A stretch of 64,000 bases of DNA from Melampsora larici-populina 98AG31 (lineage: Eukaryota; Basidiomycota; Pucciniomycetes; Pucciniales; Melampsoraceae), in assembly GCF_000204055.1 (NCBI RefSeq), contig NW_006768789.1:587858-651857 (forward strand), given 5' to 3'. Within the stretch, counting starts at the first letter, position 1. Each line of letters begins with the position of its first letter. Made by a program: the position numbers and the translations under genes. The notes below the pieces were generated by a model. The model had not been told where the DNA came from. It worked only from the letters and a program-made list of their open reading frames with translations, and ran no database searches. Of the stretch, positions 12,243 through 23,438 are shown one piece after another.

Positions 12243-14999
12243 GTGAGATGAGAATGTGGAATGATGTGAAGTTGAAGGTCAAGACGGAATTATGTAATCC
12301 AAAGTTAAACAAACGATGGCGACCACTGCCAAGGATTTGTATTGACTGTCGTTGACCCGGCCGTTGTCAATCGACTCGGGAGTCGGTACACTGGTGTGCC
12401 TATGCTTGCAGACGGGGCCATAATGAGTCCCGTATTCAAGGTGTACTCTTTCATGAATGATTTCGTGAATGATTTCATGGAAAACATTCCTCTGAAACAA
12501 AATTAAGGAATGATAATGAGACATTAAGTCTCACTGAGAAAGAATCCTTTTGCATCCAAAAGTCAACCAAATACTTAGCTTTGACTAGATGGCCGTATTT
12601 CTAAGGGATACCAGTCTCTTCAGTGGTATTGTTTGGTTAGTGTTTAGCACTTTGAAAAACAGTTTGAGTGTTGTACTAGAAGGAAACTGTGTGTAGAACA
12701 TGAGTTGATGCAAATCAGGAAAGAAATACCAGACAGCAAGCATCACAACTTGAAGCTAATCTCAGCTGACGGAAAGACAGGGAATGTGGCAATGAATGGA
12801 CCTCCAACATATCTGCACAAACAAAGAGGTGAACCAACACAATCTGATCTAAGCTTAAGAATCTGGTAAGAAGAAGAAATATAGAAAAATATAGAAAAAT
12901 TGTCTACCCATATACTTGTAACTTTGCACATTTTGTGCTAGGAGAGCACAGTGATATGAAGAATGAATTGACTGCATCAGAACTTCCTCTTATGGCAAAA
13001 TCAATTTAAAAGACTAATTGGGCACAAGGGATGAGCACTGCTCAATGGTAGGATACATGTTTGTACTGGGTGAAAGATCTATGGGTGTCCAGGGAACAAC
13101 ACACTGATAGTCTTCCAACTATGAGATCAGAATATATCAGCCCAAAAACAAATTCATGAGCTGTGGCTTAGAAAGTTTATATGGGCTGTCTCCCTGTAGT
13201 CTTAGTCTACCCTAAAGACAGCTATGGTTCTCCAGCAGGCAAAATCACCAGTACTTGAGATCCAGCATCCTGCCCACATATCCCACACATTCATATATCA
13301 CAGCATGGACTACCACTTGGTACAAAATTTCTTCCAGAATGACTTGAAATGATGTGACACAAAACAACACCGGGTAAGCTACGCTGTGCACTGAAACAGG
13401 CTGATCCAGAACGGTGTAGCTCCTCAAAAAATGCATATTTCCTAAGCTTGGTAGTGCAACACTTACAACACCCAAAGAGCAATGCTGCAGTCAAAATCTT
13501 TGCTCTTCCCTGCTGTTTAACAGGCACAACATGCCCAATCAAGTGTGACCAAGCAAAAAAATCATTTGATTGAAAAAAGACATGAATTATAGTTAAGAAG
13601 TTATTAAAATGAATAAAAGGTATTAATGAGATTGATGAATAAGAAAATAACAAACAAGGGTTGAAACCAGGAAAAGAAACAAATAAGGGAGGTCAAAAAA
13701 AAGGAAAATATTAAGATTAAGTCATAAGTATTCCCATGGCTTTGAGTACCTTTGTAAGCTTGTCAAAAACAGTACCAAGCTCTACACCCTCCCTTAACCA
13801 AATCCTGCTCAATACCAGGCTTTCAATAGTCCAAAAAATCAGGCTGCCACATCTACACAAGCACATGTTGGAAGCACAGGAGACAATCATCTCTGCCACC
13901 AAGTGCTGCCACGCACAATGAACCTGTTGATGCTAGGTAATCCTTAGCCATAAGAGCCAACACACATTACAATTTTTCATTGGCCTATTGAAAGTAAAAT
14001 TACATTCAAGATCAGTATCACGTGAGGTCCTTAAAAGTTTAGGATACTTAAATTCCACCAGAGTACTAGATTTGCTTCAGTATTCTGAATGCCATAGTGG
14101 TCTGTCTTCATCTTGTCAGAACCACATAGATAGTTCTTCAGGGGTAATTCATCACCCTCATCAACTTCAGGTTCCTCTTCACAATTTCTGCCAAAGATAT
14201 CTGGTATTGGTGAAGAAGTTCCAGAGATTATCAAAGTGTGTCCATGTTTGCTTTAATATTGAGTTGTTTGCCCAATCACTTGTGGTAATCTCCAATTCAT
14301 GAAAATAGCTGTATGTCTTCTTGTTCTTGTGTGGCAGTCTCTTCTTTGCATGAACTATGTTTAAATCATCTCAGCATAACTGATCAATGACCTGGCTGTA
14401 ATGATTATTATGGTAAGCTTGAATTGTTCAGCCAAAAAATATGTACATGGTGTGAAGGTAATTTACCTCTCTTGCAAACCTTGATTTGTGGTGGCTTTGA
14501 TATTTGATGGTAGCTTTCCATAGGAGGCACAACGGAGGTAGGTGTTGTCCACGATTACGGGTAATGCGACGGCAAGACCTTGTTGACAAATCCTCTACCA
14601 TACCACGACGTAGCAGGTCTGGAAAACTGCCAATTCAGATATTAATATTACCTAGGTTAAGACGCTTCTAGACCAATGTGAGAATTGCCCAGTCAGGGCC
14701 CATCCCGTTTAGATAGCAACCAACCCTGTCAAAATGGGTGCAAGTTTTTCTAGAGGACTTTATAGACGAGGACACGAACGAGAAGAAGAGAGTTTCTTCC
14801 CTTCATCCGTTTCCATCAGTTTATATCCTTTTACCATTTCAAGTCAAAAAAATTTCGATTAGAAATCCTCCTTTACAATATAAGCCAAAAAGACTTTTTC
14901 GAGTGATCACTAAACTCTACTATTGTAAAAAGAAATACCTTAGCTGCTCAATCTATAAAGAAAAATTTTTCAAAAAAAGCTCAACCATTTGAAGAAACC
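12243..14999. other. repeat-derived spacer, no intact gene
   Basis: About 2.7 kb between the phosphatase promoter and the retroelement block. Reverse-strand frames are open in short pieces (13245-13653, 13717-13902, 14031-14302, about 14480-14600) and read like protein fragments, for example SYFHELEITTSDWANNS and ALPVIVDNTYLRC. They are broken by stops and frameshifts. I do not recognise the parent family; a decayed transposon is likely. Confidence 0.4.
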
Positions 15000-15206
15000 A
15001 GCTAAAGGCTTCCTTCTCAAAAATTTTTTGATTCTCCCCTTATCTTTTCTTTGTGTAGAATCCCTGTTTTTATCCGTTTATTTCGATTTTTAAATTTCCC
15101 CTTTTCGTACATACTCCACTTAGTCAGTCCCCCTTCGTCTCTACGCCTTCGGATCCCTCACTCCTACACAAGCAAACCAAGACCCATCCTTTCGACAAAC
15201 CGCAAA

Positions 15207-16857
15207 ATGTCAAATATCAACTTGGGAAACATCACATCGCGAATGTCAGCACTCACCCCCTCAGGAAACGGCAACAACGACCCAGCGGTGAACGGTTCAT
15301 CGGCCACCAACACCACAGGAAATGCGGAAATGGACAAAAATAAAGGGACAGAGACCGACAAAAACAAGGAAACAAGTCAGTCGGCAAATTCTAGCGGCAC
15401 AGGTGCCAAAGGTGAGCTCACAAGCTCCACCCAGCTAGTCATAAAGCGATCTCGAGAGAGATTAACTCAACAACCAACGACACTGACACAAACCAACCCC
15501 TCCCACCTTGTCCCTCCTGAACGTAGGAAAAGAAGCCAACCCACCTGAAAAGACAATCACGTCCAACCAGGGGAACAAGCAAAAAGGGAAAGGTAAGAGA
15601 CACTTCATCTCAAAAATCTAAAAAGTTGGTGGCTAAAACTGAGCATAACATGTAAAAATGATCCAGAACAACCAGAGAAAAACTCGGAAGAGCAACCATC
15701 GTCGACACAAAAAAAGCCACTCCAAAAAGCGCGATAACATTGAAGATTCAATTTCTAGAATGGAACACAATTTCTGCGAATATTTCGGAGCAGCACCCCC
15801 CAAACTCCCTAAAATCAAGAAGATCCAGCGTGTTGAAGAAAACCAAACACAAGGACCCAACCAAGCTACCCCTTCCAAAGACTCTCCGTTCGATTTCGAC
15901 GAAGAAACCAGGAAGAAAAAACTCAAAGAAGCATACGCTAGGCTGGAAGAGATCAAAAAGATGAAAGAGGAATTGCAGACGATAATTAATTTGATCAAAA
16001 GTCAAGAGAAGTCGGCGATAGATCTCACCGACTCTCATACAGACAAGACACACAGCCCCAACTCCTCATCTGCACTCGTAGAAGGTGGTCTATCCTTTGA
16101 TCTCACGAAAGCCCCAGACGCAAGCTCATTCAGTCTGCCAATTTATTTCCACAAGAACATGCAAGCATTACAAGGTTCCCTACCCCTCACAGTGTTTAAC
16201 AAATCTTGGCAGCAAGCGGCGAGCAATACACACACAGAGTACAAAAAATCCGACAAAGACAACGATAAGTACAGAGGACACCCTGTCCCAAGTGAATGGA
16301 CTCAGTCTCGCTACGACTGGACCGAAAACATGGATAACCTCATCACCACCTGTAGAGAAGTCTGCAAATACATCGGTTTCGCAGACTCCATGGAAATCCA
16401 CAAGAAGAGGGTCATGACAATCTTCAAGCAGCAACGTAGCTGGGTAGTGGCTTTCCGATATGATCTCACAGTAAGGAAAGCGGTTTTCGCAATCAGAAAC
16501 CCGGGGGCAAGCGTCCCAAACCCGGCTCTAGAACCCACAGGCTTACTAGACGAAATCTACTATTCAGCCAGATCCCAAAACGATCTAGTGACCTCTGATA
16601 ACCCTTACAGAACTGGAGGCCCCAAATTCGGTAAAAACCCATATTCAGACATAACAACAGATTTACCAACATCCCAAACTTCGTACCAAGCCAATTCCCA
16701 GGCCAGCTCGTCTTCAAGACCTCAGAGAGTCACTCCATACGCCAAAGGACCGAGTTTGTACGGAAACTACAAGGGGCGAAACTTCAACGCCAACTACAAA
16801 AGGCCAGAGTCAGGAAAGAAAGATTATAAAGGAAAAGGAAAAGAAAAGAAAGAGTAG
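15207..16857 (+). pseudogene. gag-like ORF1 of the YR retrotransposon (frame-broken)
   Basis: Two open pieces, 15207-15548 (start MSNINLGNITSRM) and 15658-16857, lie in different frames with stops between; a third frame is open at about 15525-15612. The pieces look like one ORF1 broken by indels, though an unrecognised intron is possible. The second piece has a charged coiled-coil region (EETRKKKLKEAYARLEEIKK), a conserved-looking block WTQSRYDWTENMDNLI...RSWVVAFRYDLTVRKAVF, and a basic Gly/Lys/Asn-rich tail (GNYKGRNFNANYKR) likely to bind nucleic acid. There is no CCHC knuckle. The position upstream of RT supports a structural Gag-like role; this is inference. Confidence 0.6.
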
Positions 16858-17144
16858 GTTCCCTACTTTCCTTTGCAATCTTTCCTGTGCCCTCTTTGTC
16901 TCGTTTCTACTCAGTCTCATCTCTCCCATGTACAAATTTCACTACAAAGTTTTCTTTGTTCAAAAAGGTTGTAAGCAGATAAAAAGAACAAAAATACTCA
17001 TGTACGTGTTTTCTGTTCTCCACCTGTACATAACATTCACCCCATCTTCTCACAAACCTTTTTTGATGAAATCCACACTCGTTTACCTACCAAAGAACAT
17101 CATGTTACGAAGATTCCAACTCATGCTCTGACGATTCATCAATC

Positions 17145-17234
17145 ATGTCCATGATCAGTGAGATAAGTTCGTCAAGCAACGATGACGGAGTCAAGTGGCT
17201 CGGAGAAGACAAATGGCCTACTAAAGTTACTTGT
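17145..17234 (+). pseudogene. 5' fragment of YR-element RT gene, before copia insertion
   Basis: Thirty codons starting MSMISEISSSS and ending in TGT, the last codon of the CTTGT target site. The frame continues exactly at 23439 (GAG ATG AAC) once the copia element and one target copy are disregarded. This shows that the RT ORF began here and not at the ATG at 23442. Confidence 0.8.
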
Positions 17235-17895
17235 TGAAATGAGTTCACGCGGACAGAGGTTCAACGCGGAAAGAAGTATGATACCTGCAGAATGCTGGAC
17301 AGAACAGGTATTGTATGAGTTTTAAAGAACTCGTAAGGTAGTAAAGAGAGAAATAAGAAAAGAAATATTCACCTGGACAGAACAGGTATTGTATGAGTTT
17401 TAAAGAACTCGTAAGGTAGTAAAGAGAGGGCGGAGAAAATCGACGCCTTACCTGCAGAATGCAGGATACGATAGAGTGGTAGGAAGTTCTATCGTAAAGA
17501 GTGAGTACAATCCAGGTTTGAATATCGAGAGAAAAGGAATTAAAAGAGGAAGAGAAAAATGTGCTCACTAAGAACTTCAGTTTCCACGCGATGGGGAAGA
17601 AACCGAAGTTCGAGAGTGGCAAGGGTTATAAGAGAAATCTCGACGACAAATTTTTTTAAGAGCTAATCCCAAAGAGGAAAGATACAAAACACACACACAA
17701 CACGAACACATGAGCATAGACTAATTAGGACAAGAATGAAATGTAGCTTTACGCTTTGGGATCAATCTAACTTGTTCTTCTTAATCACCCAATGAAACAA
17801 CTCCATACCGCCTTCTTCAAACTTCTCCCCAGCTATCACCTGTACCTTCTATAACACATGATGGACTTGACCTCTTGAGCACTTTTACCACAACA
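17235..17895 (-). repeat. copia 3' LTR (661 bp)
   Basis: Starts TGAAATGAGTTC and ends CCACAACA. It matches the other LTR along its length but carries two copies, not three, of an internal unit of about 60-90 bp (CTGGACAGAACAGG...AAAGAGAG). It lacks the block seen at about 22829-22890 of the partner. Confidence 0.93.
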
Positions 17896-17904
17896 CACCC
17901 CCTC
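17896..17904 (-). other. copia polypurine tract
   Basis: On the reverse strand GAGGGGGTG directly abuts the 3' LTR. This is the expected plus-strand primer position. Confidence 0.8.
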
Positions 17905-17911
17905 AAGTTCA

Positions 17912-20900
17912 TCATGCTATGTTTCTGATGCCCAGTAGTTTTCGAAGTTTGATGAATTGAGCTGATCCTAGAGGCTTCGTAAGTAGATCGGCAATCATGA
18001 GGTGAGTTGGGCAATGCTGCAATGAAATTTTACCTGATTTGACTACTTCTCGAATCCAGTGATAGTGAATTTCAATGTGCTTGGTTCTGCCATGAAAAAC
18101 GGTTTTGTTGGTGAGATGAATGGCACCTTTGTTGTCACTTTCAAGAACTGTCGGGTTAGGATCCTCGTAGCCAAGTTTGGACATCATCGTACGTAGCCAT
18201 ACTAGCTCTTGTCCGGCTTCTGTTATCGCCCGGTATTCCGCTTCGGTTGACGACAGCGCGACAGTAGGTTGGAGCCTACTCTTCCATGAGATGGGACCGT
18301 TCGCAAGCATAAAGACATAACCTGTAGTCGATCTGCGGGTGTCTTTGTCGCCAGCCCAGTCGGCATCGCACAAGGCTTGAGGGCACAATTCGCTCTTGAG
18401 ACCCTTCAGGATGGTTGCGTAGGAGTCTCTGGAGTAAACAATACCGACGTTGACCGTTCCTTTGAGGTATTGAAGAACGTGGCGAGCCGCATCCCAATGT
18501 TGGAAACCAGGCCAGTCGAGATGTTGTGAGAGGGTGCCCACAGCATGAGCTAAATCGGGGCGAGTGCACTGAGACAAGTACATAAGGGATCCCACCACAC
18601 TGCGATACGGGAGGTTTCGGCTCTTGAAGTCTTCAATTTCTTCCAAATCTGGTTTGTATAACTTAAGTGAAGACGGGAACGGAGTGCTTGCAGGCTTTAC
18701 CTCAGTCGATTCAAAGCGTTCAAGGATCTTGTGTGCATATTTGGCTTGGCAGATGGAATACGTGAACTGAGCTTCCCTCTTGATTTCAATACCAACTACA
18801 GTAGACGCTATTCCAAGGTCTTCCATCTCCCAGCGAGTGGAGATTTCGGTTTTGAAAGTGAAGATATCATTGCCAGTAATGGCCAAATCATCAACGTGAA
18901 CGTACACTACCGTGAAGCTTTCCTCCCGTCTGCGGATATAAATACAGTGGTCCACCTCACACTGAGCAAAGCCGACACTGATGAGGAATTCTTCGACGTC
19001 GTCTTGCCAATATTTAGGAGCTTGTTTGAGGCCGTAGAGAGATTTGAGGAGAAGACACACTTTACTCTCTTCACCAGGCTGTCTGAATCCTTCCGGCTGT
19101 TCCACATATATGGTTTCGAAAAGATCACAGTTTAAGAAGGCTGTGACGGCATCCATCTGGTGCACTTCCCACCCAAAGATAGCAGCCAGAGCTAGGAGAA
19201 TTCTGAGGGATGAGGGCTTCCCTGTGGGCGCAAAGGTCTCGAAGTAATCTTCACCTTCAACTTGAGTGTTACCCATGGCCACAAACCTTGCCTTGAACTT
19301 GACAGGGTTGCTTGGATCAGAGGTAGGCTTCTTCCTGAACAGCCACAGTCCACGAATCACATTTGTGTTCGATGGCCTTTCAACTAATTTCCATACCTTC
19401 TTATCGTGCATAGCCTGAATCTCCTTTCGACATGCTTTTAGCCAGCTATCACCTTCTGGGCCGGAGACTGCCTTGGAGTAGGATTTAGGGGAATCGTCCG
19501 AGATGGCTATCATATTGCCGAAGGGGATCCCAAGGTCGAATCGAAGGGCTGATTCCCAGGCTGCTGTGATAAAAGAATCAATGAGAGTGTCACAAACCGC
19601 AACAGCCGTGTACTTGACCGGGTTCTTCTTTCTGTCGGAACGTCTGACCGTTGTTGTTTGAATTGATTCATTCTCACCGACAGGAGCTATGATAGGGTTT
19701 GAGTTTTCAGCTTGATCACGAGATGAAGGCGTCACGGTGGTTGGTGCAACGGATGGAGGTAAGTCTGTGATTTCGTCTTGTTCCTCTTCACTATCATTGT
19801 CAAAGAAACGAGCATTGACTGTGGAATCACTAGAAACTACTGGAGAGCTGTGTGGGATATTCGAGATGCTTTCACGAAACGGGAATGAGTTCTCGTTGAA
19901 AGTTGCGTGATGGGTGATGAGAAGTTTCTGGGAAGCTAAGTCATAAATGTGATAGTTAAAGTTGTCCTCCTCGAACCCCATAAGAACCCCACGCGAGCTC
20001 ACAGCACCGAACTTGGACCCCCTTAATTCCTTTCGAATAAGTGAAAACGAAAGGCAGCCGAACACTCTTAGATGTTCAACTGAGGGTTTTCTGAAATGCC
20101 AAGCTTCAAAAGGCGTTCGATTGTTATCAAGAGCAGCTGTAATGGTTCTGTTAGTTAGAAAAACAGCCGTGTTACACGCCTGTACCCAAAAGCGAAGAGG
20201 TGTGCCTGATTCTAGCATAATTGATCTTGCTTTTGTGCTTATTGTTCTGTTACCTCGCTCTGATACTCCATTTTCTTCAGGAGAGTGGGCGGCTGTCAAG
20301 TGAAGAGTAATGCCACGTTTCTTGAATTCAACACCTAGGAGATCATTCAGGAATTCACCTCCTCTGTCGAGAGTGAATTGCTTCAACATCTTGCAGGTCT
20401 GTCTCTCTGCAAGTGCTAGGTACGACATGAATACGTCATAGACTTCTTCTTTCGTCTTGCTTTTCATAAAGTATATGTGGCGATAGGATGAGTAATCGTC
20501 ACAAAAGAGAGCATAATACATTTCATTTTTCAATCCTTTGGTTCTGATGATACCGCTTAGATCTACATGTACGTTTTCAAGATGGCGAGATGCTCTGGGT
20601 CTGGTGGAAGAGTGGGGGATTTTATGGTTCTTGGACAGAGAGCAAGTATCACAGAAGTCTAGTTGAGTTATTTCCTCCGCCAATCCTTCCACGCTCTCAT
20701 TAACACCCATTGTTTTCAGGTACCTGCAGTTCAGATGCCCTAGACGTCGATGATGAAGACGAGTCAAATCTTCAGTAGATGTCGCAAGAGCAGTAGAGTC
20801 GGGATTGAGACTCACCGGTTCGAGGGCGACATACATCAGATTATTCGAGGCGAATACACCGTTGAACAGCGCTTCTCCTTTGAGGACGAGGGAGAAGCAG

Positions 20901-22510
20901 TTGACATCGTTCGGATGAATCATGATTTGAACCCCTTTCCGAAGCATGGCACCTCCTGCCAGTAGGTTTTGAGAGAGATCTGGTACAAACAGACTGTTAT
21001 TGAGTTCAAACATTTTGCCCGATCCAGATTTAAGTTTAACTGTCCCGGTGGAGTGAACTGCAAGTGAGACCTCTCCTCCTGCCAGTTTCAGCCTTTTCGA
21101 GGAATCATCGACTTTGCTTAGTGAATCTTCTGAAAACAAGGTATTGGACTTGAACATATGATGACTTGCTCCGGTGTCGTAGAGGGCCCATTGACCGCCA
21201 CTTTCACTGACTACATTTGCGGCTGGAGATTCCTCGTCGAACACAGTGTGGGATGACTCGAACAGAGAATTGACAGATACAGATGCTGTGATATCCTCAA
21301 GATTGGTGTCATCAAGATACACGTGAAGGGAAGCAAATGGATTATCGGATGCAATTGACATGTTGGCGGTAGGAAGTGTCAGCTGACGGAGTCCAGATAC
21401 GTTGGGGTTTTGAGCTGGTGTCTGAGACTTGTACGACTGAGTTCCGTTTCTCTTTGCTTCCATCTGAGCGATCCACTTGTCTCGAGCAGCACGATTGTGA
21501 GGTTTGGCGAAGCACTTGTCAGCGGTGTGGGTAGTCGAGATACAGTTGTTCTCAGAGCATTTTGGTCGGTTGCGTCGATCACGGTAGCTTCCACCCCCGG
21601 AGTGGGCAGCGGCAGTGGAATAACTTGCTTGGCTAGCCTCTATGAGAGCTGGTGTGGTAAAGCCTCCGTTGCGGGCTTCGTAGTCAATAAGATACTGGAC
21701 AACTCCTTCGCGAGTCAGTGGTGAGACATGAGCATATATGTTCTCGAAAACGCTGTCTGTGATTCTGGATTTCACAGTCTTGATCAACTTTTGGGCTGCT
21801 CGTGAGGATGAGATCTTCCCTCTGTATTTCACGTAGTCCGCTATTAAGTTGTTGAACTTGTCGCAGTGAGTCTTGAATGAGTCGCCAGGAAGAATCTTCA
21901 TCTCATTTATAGCATCCTCGATTGTTTGCAGACCAGCTTCAGAAATCTTCTGATGATGATTTTTGAGATGGGACCAGATCAGAGCGGGTTCATAAGCAAT
22001 ATCGTCATCCTCGTCGGAGTCCTCGCCAACATCCTCTTCGTCATCGTCAACATCCTTGCAGGCTCGAAGTTTTAGCATAGTCTGACATCGAGTTTTGTTG
22101 AAAGAATCCATCTTCCCCATCATCCAGATTGAAACTACAAGTTTAACCTTCAGATGCTGATCATCGGACAGTCCCGGGTACTTGAAGTCTGTTTTGATCA
22201 AGTACTTGTCGTAGTCAAGGACCTTTAAGACTTGGCGTATTTCAAGAGACCATTGGGGAAAATTGCCGTCGGTAAGCTTTGTGTCGACATCATATTTGGC
22301 TATGGCTGAGTTGAGTTTTTGAACAAACTGCTGTAAAGGAGTACCAAAAACTTTTGATTCATCCTTATCTGCCATAGTCGTCACGGTTTGAAGTGAACTA
22401 GATAGATGATCAGGTTTCTCGGTGCGAGTATCTGAAGCAGCTTCGGAAACAGAGTCGGAGAACGTGTCGTTGTCTTCGGAATCGATTAGGCTAGGATCTG
22501 GGGATGACAT
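17912..22510 (-). CDS. copia Gag-Pol polyprotein (1532 aa)
   Basis: A single ORF starting MSSPDPSLIDSED. In order: Gag with a degenerate zinc knuckle (CSENNC...HTADKC, ~320); aspartic protease (LYDTGASHHMF, ~440); GAG-pre-integrase (HHRRLGHL...CDTCSLSK); integrase with D-D-E in HVDLSG, LDRGGEF and SPEENGVSERGN; RT with ARFVAMGNTQ, MDAVTAFLN and the catalytic VYVHVDDLAITG; RNase H with CDADWAGD, SSTEAEY and ESDNKGA. The order protease-integrase-RT-RNase H is diagnostic of copia (Pseudoviridae-type) elements. All active-site motifs are present and there is no stop or frameshift, so the element may still be mobile. Acidic runs (DEEDVGEDSDEDDD) lie in Gag. Confidence 0.97.
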   Translation of the reverse strand: MSSPDPSLIDSEDNDTFSDSVSEAASDTRTEKPDHLSSSLQTVTTMADKDESKVFGTPLQQFVQKLNSAIAKYDVDTKLTDGNFPQWSLEIRQVLKVLDYDKYLIKTDFKYPGLSDDQHLKVKLVVSIWMMGKMDSFNKTRCQTMLKLRACKDVDDDEEDVGEDSDEDDDIAYEPALIWSHLKNHHQKISEAGLQTIEDAINEMKILPGDSFKTHCDKFNNLIADYVKYRGKISSSRAAQKLIKTVKSRITDSVFENIYAHVSPLTREGVVQYLIDYEARNGGFTTPALIEASQASYSTAAAHSGGGSYRDRRNRPKCSENNCISTTHTADKCFAKPHNRAARDKWIAQMEAKRNGTQSYKSQTPAQNPNVSGLRQLTLPTANMSIASDNPFASLHVYLDDTNLEDITASVSVNSLFESSHTVFDEESPAANVVSESGGQWALYDTGASHHMFKSNTLFSEDSLSKVDDSSKRLKLAGGEVSLAVHSTGTVKLKSGSGKMFELNNSLFVPDLSQNLLAGGAMLRKGVQIMIHPNDVNCFSLVLKGEALFNGVFASNNLMYVALEPVSLNPDSTALATSTEDLTRLHHRRLGHLNCRYLKTMGVNESVEGLAEEITQLDFCDTCSLSKNHKIPHSSTRPRASRHLENVHVDLSGIIRTKGLKNEMYYALFCDDYSSYRHIYFMKSKTKEEVYDVFMSYLALAERQTCKMLKQFTLDRGGEFLNDLLGVEFKKRGITLHLTAAHSPEENGVSERGNRTISTKARSIMLESGTPLRFWVQACNTAVFLTNRTITAALDNNRTPFEAWHFRKPSVEHLRVFGCLSFSLIRKELRGSKFGAVSSRGVLMGFEEDNFNYHIYDLASQKLLITHHATFNENSFPFRESISNIPHSSPVVSSDSTVNARFFDNDSEEEQDEITDLPPSVAPTTVTPSSRDQAENSNPIIAPVGENESIQTTTVRRSDRKKNPVKYTAVAVCDTLIDSFITAAWESALRFDLGIPFGNMIAISDDSPKSYSKAVSGPEGDSWLKACRKEIQAMHDKKVWKLVERPSNTNVIRGLWLFRKKPTSDPSNPVKFKARFVAMGNTQVEGEDYFETFAPTGKPSSLRILLALAAIFGWEVHQMDAVTAFLNCDLFETIYVEQPEGFRQPGEESKVCLLLKSLYGLKQAPKYWQDDVEEFLISVGFAQCEVDHCIYIRRREESFTVVYVHVDDLAITGNDIFTFKTEISTRWEMEDLGIASTVVGIEIKREAQFTYSICQAKYAHKILERFESTEVKPASTPFPSSLKLYKPDLEEIEDFKSRNLPYRSVVGSLMYLSQCTRPDLAHAVGTLSQHLDWPGFQHWDAARHVLQYLKGTVNVGIVYSRDSYATILKGLKSELCPQALCDADWAGDKDTRRSTTGYVFMLANGPISWKSRLQPTVALSSTEAEYRAITEAGQELVWLRTMMSKLGYEDPNPTVLESDNKGAIHLTNKTVFHGRTKHIEIHYHWIREVVKSGKISLQHCPTHLMIADLLTKPLGSAQFIKLRKLLGIRNIA

Positions 22511-22562
22511 GCAATGATGACGAAGGAAGTTGTTGACAGAGTTCGGTGTCGGATCTTAATAA

Positions 22563-22574
22563 CTCTCGCTACCA
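22563..22574 (-). other. copia primer-binding site
   Basis: Directly inside the 5' LTR the reverse strand reads TGGTAGCGAGAG. Its first eight bases complement the CGCTACCA 3' end expected of an initiator methionine tRNA, the usual copia/Ty1 primer. The tRNA identity is inferred. Confidence 0.65.
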
Positions 22575-23433
22575 TGAAATGAGTTCACGCGGACAGAGGT
22601 TCAACGCGGAAAGAAGTATGATACCTGCAGAATGCTGGACAGAACAGGTATTGTATGAGTTTTAAAGAACTCGTAAGGTAGTAAAGAGAGGGCGGAGAAA
22701 ATCGACGCCTTACCTGGACAGAACAGGTATTGTATGAGTTTTAAAGAACTCGTAAGGTAGTAAAGAGAGGGCGGAGAAAATCGACGCCTTACCTGCAGAA
22801 TGCAGGATACGATAGAGTGGTAGGAAGTTTAAGAACTTCAGTTTCCACGCGATCCATTTCAAAATATAACACACACTAGTACTTAGAGAAATAAGAAAAG
22901 AAATATTCACCTGGACAGAACAGGTATTGTATGAGTTTTAAAGAACTCGTAAGGTAGTAAAGAGAGGGCGGAGAAAATCGACGCCTTACCTGCAGAATGC
23001 AGGATACGATAGAGTGGTAGGAAGTTCTATCGTAAAGAGTGAGTACAATCCAGGTTTGAATATCGAGAGAAAAGGAATTAAAAGAGGAAGAGAAAAATGT
23101 GCTCACTAAGAACTTCAGTTTCCACGCGATGGGGAAGAAACCGAAGTTCGAGAGTGGCAAGGGTTATAAGAGAAATCTCGACGACAAATTTTTTTAAGAG
23201 CTAATCCCAAAGAGGAAAGATACAAAACACACACACAACACGAACACATGAGCATAGACTAATTAGGACAAGAATGAAATGTAGCTTTACGCTTTGGGAT
23301 CAATCTAACTTGTTCTTCTTAATCACCCAATGAAACAACTCCATACCGCCTTCTTCAAACTTCTCCCCAGCTATCACCTGTACCTTCTATAACACATGAT
23401 GGACTTGACCTCTTGAGCACTTTTACCACAACA
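22575..23433 (-). repeat. copia 5' LTR (859 bp, with extra internal repeats)
   Basis: Same ends as the partner LTR but 198 bp longer. The internal unit starting CTGGACAGAACAGG occurs three times (about 22636, 22713 and 22911), and a rearranged copy of the downstream part (about 22793-22890) is inserted. The remaining sequence looks identical to the other LTR. Confidence 0.93.
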
Positions 23434-23438
23434 CTTGT

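Larger units (their letters stand above)
17235..23433 (-). mobile_element. Full-length Ty1/copia LTR retrotransposon, reverse strand
   Basis: Length 6,199 bp, bounded by LTRs that start TG and end CA, and flanked by identical 5-bp target copies CTTGT at 17230-17234 and 23434-23438. A primer-binding site and a polypurine tract lie next to the LTRs, and a single uninterrupted polyprotein ORF lies between. It is inserted at codon 30 of an older YR-retrotransposon RT gene. Intact coding capacity and near-identical LTR sequence suggest a recent insertion. Confidence 0.95.

Noticed and set aside
18731..19135. 134-codon forward ORF inside the copia element
   Set aside because: It is a shadow of the reverse-strand polyprotein.
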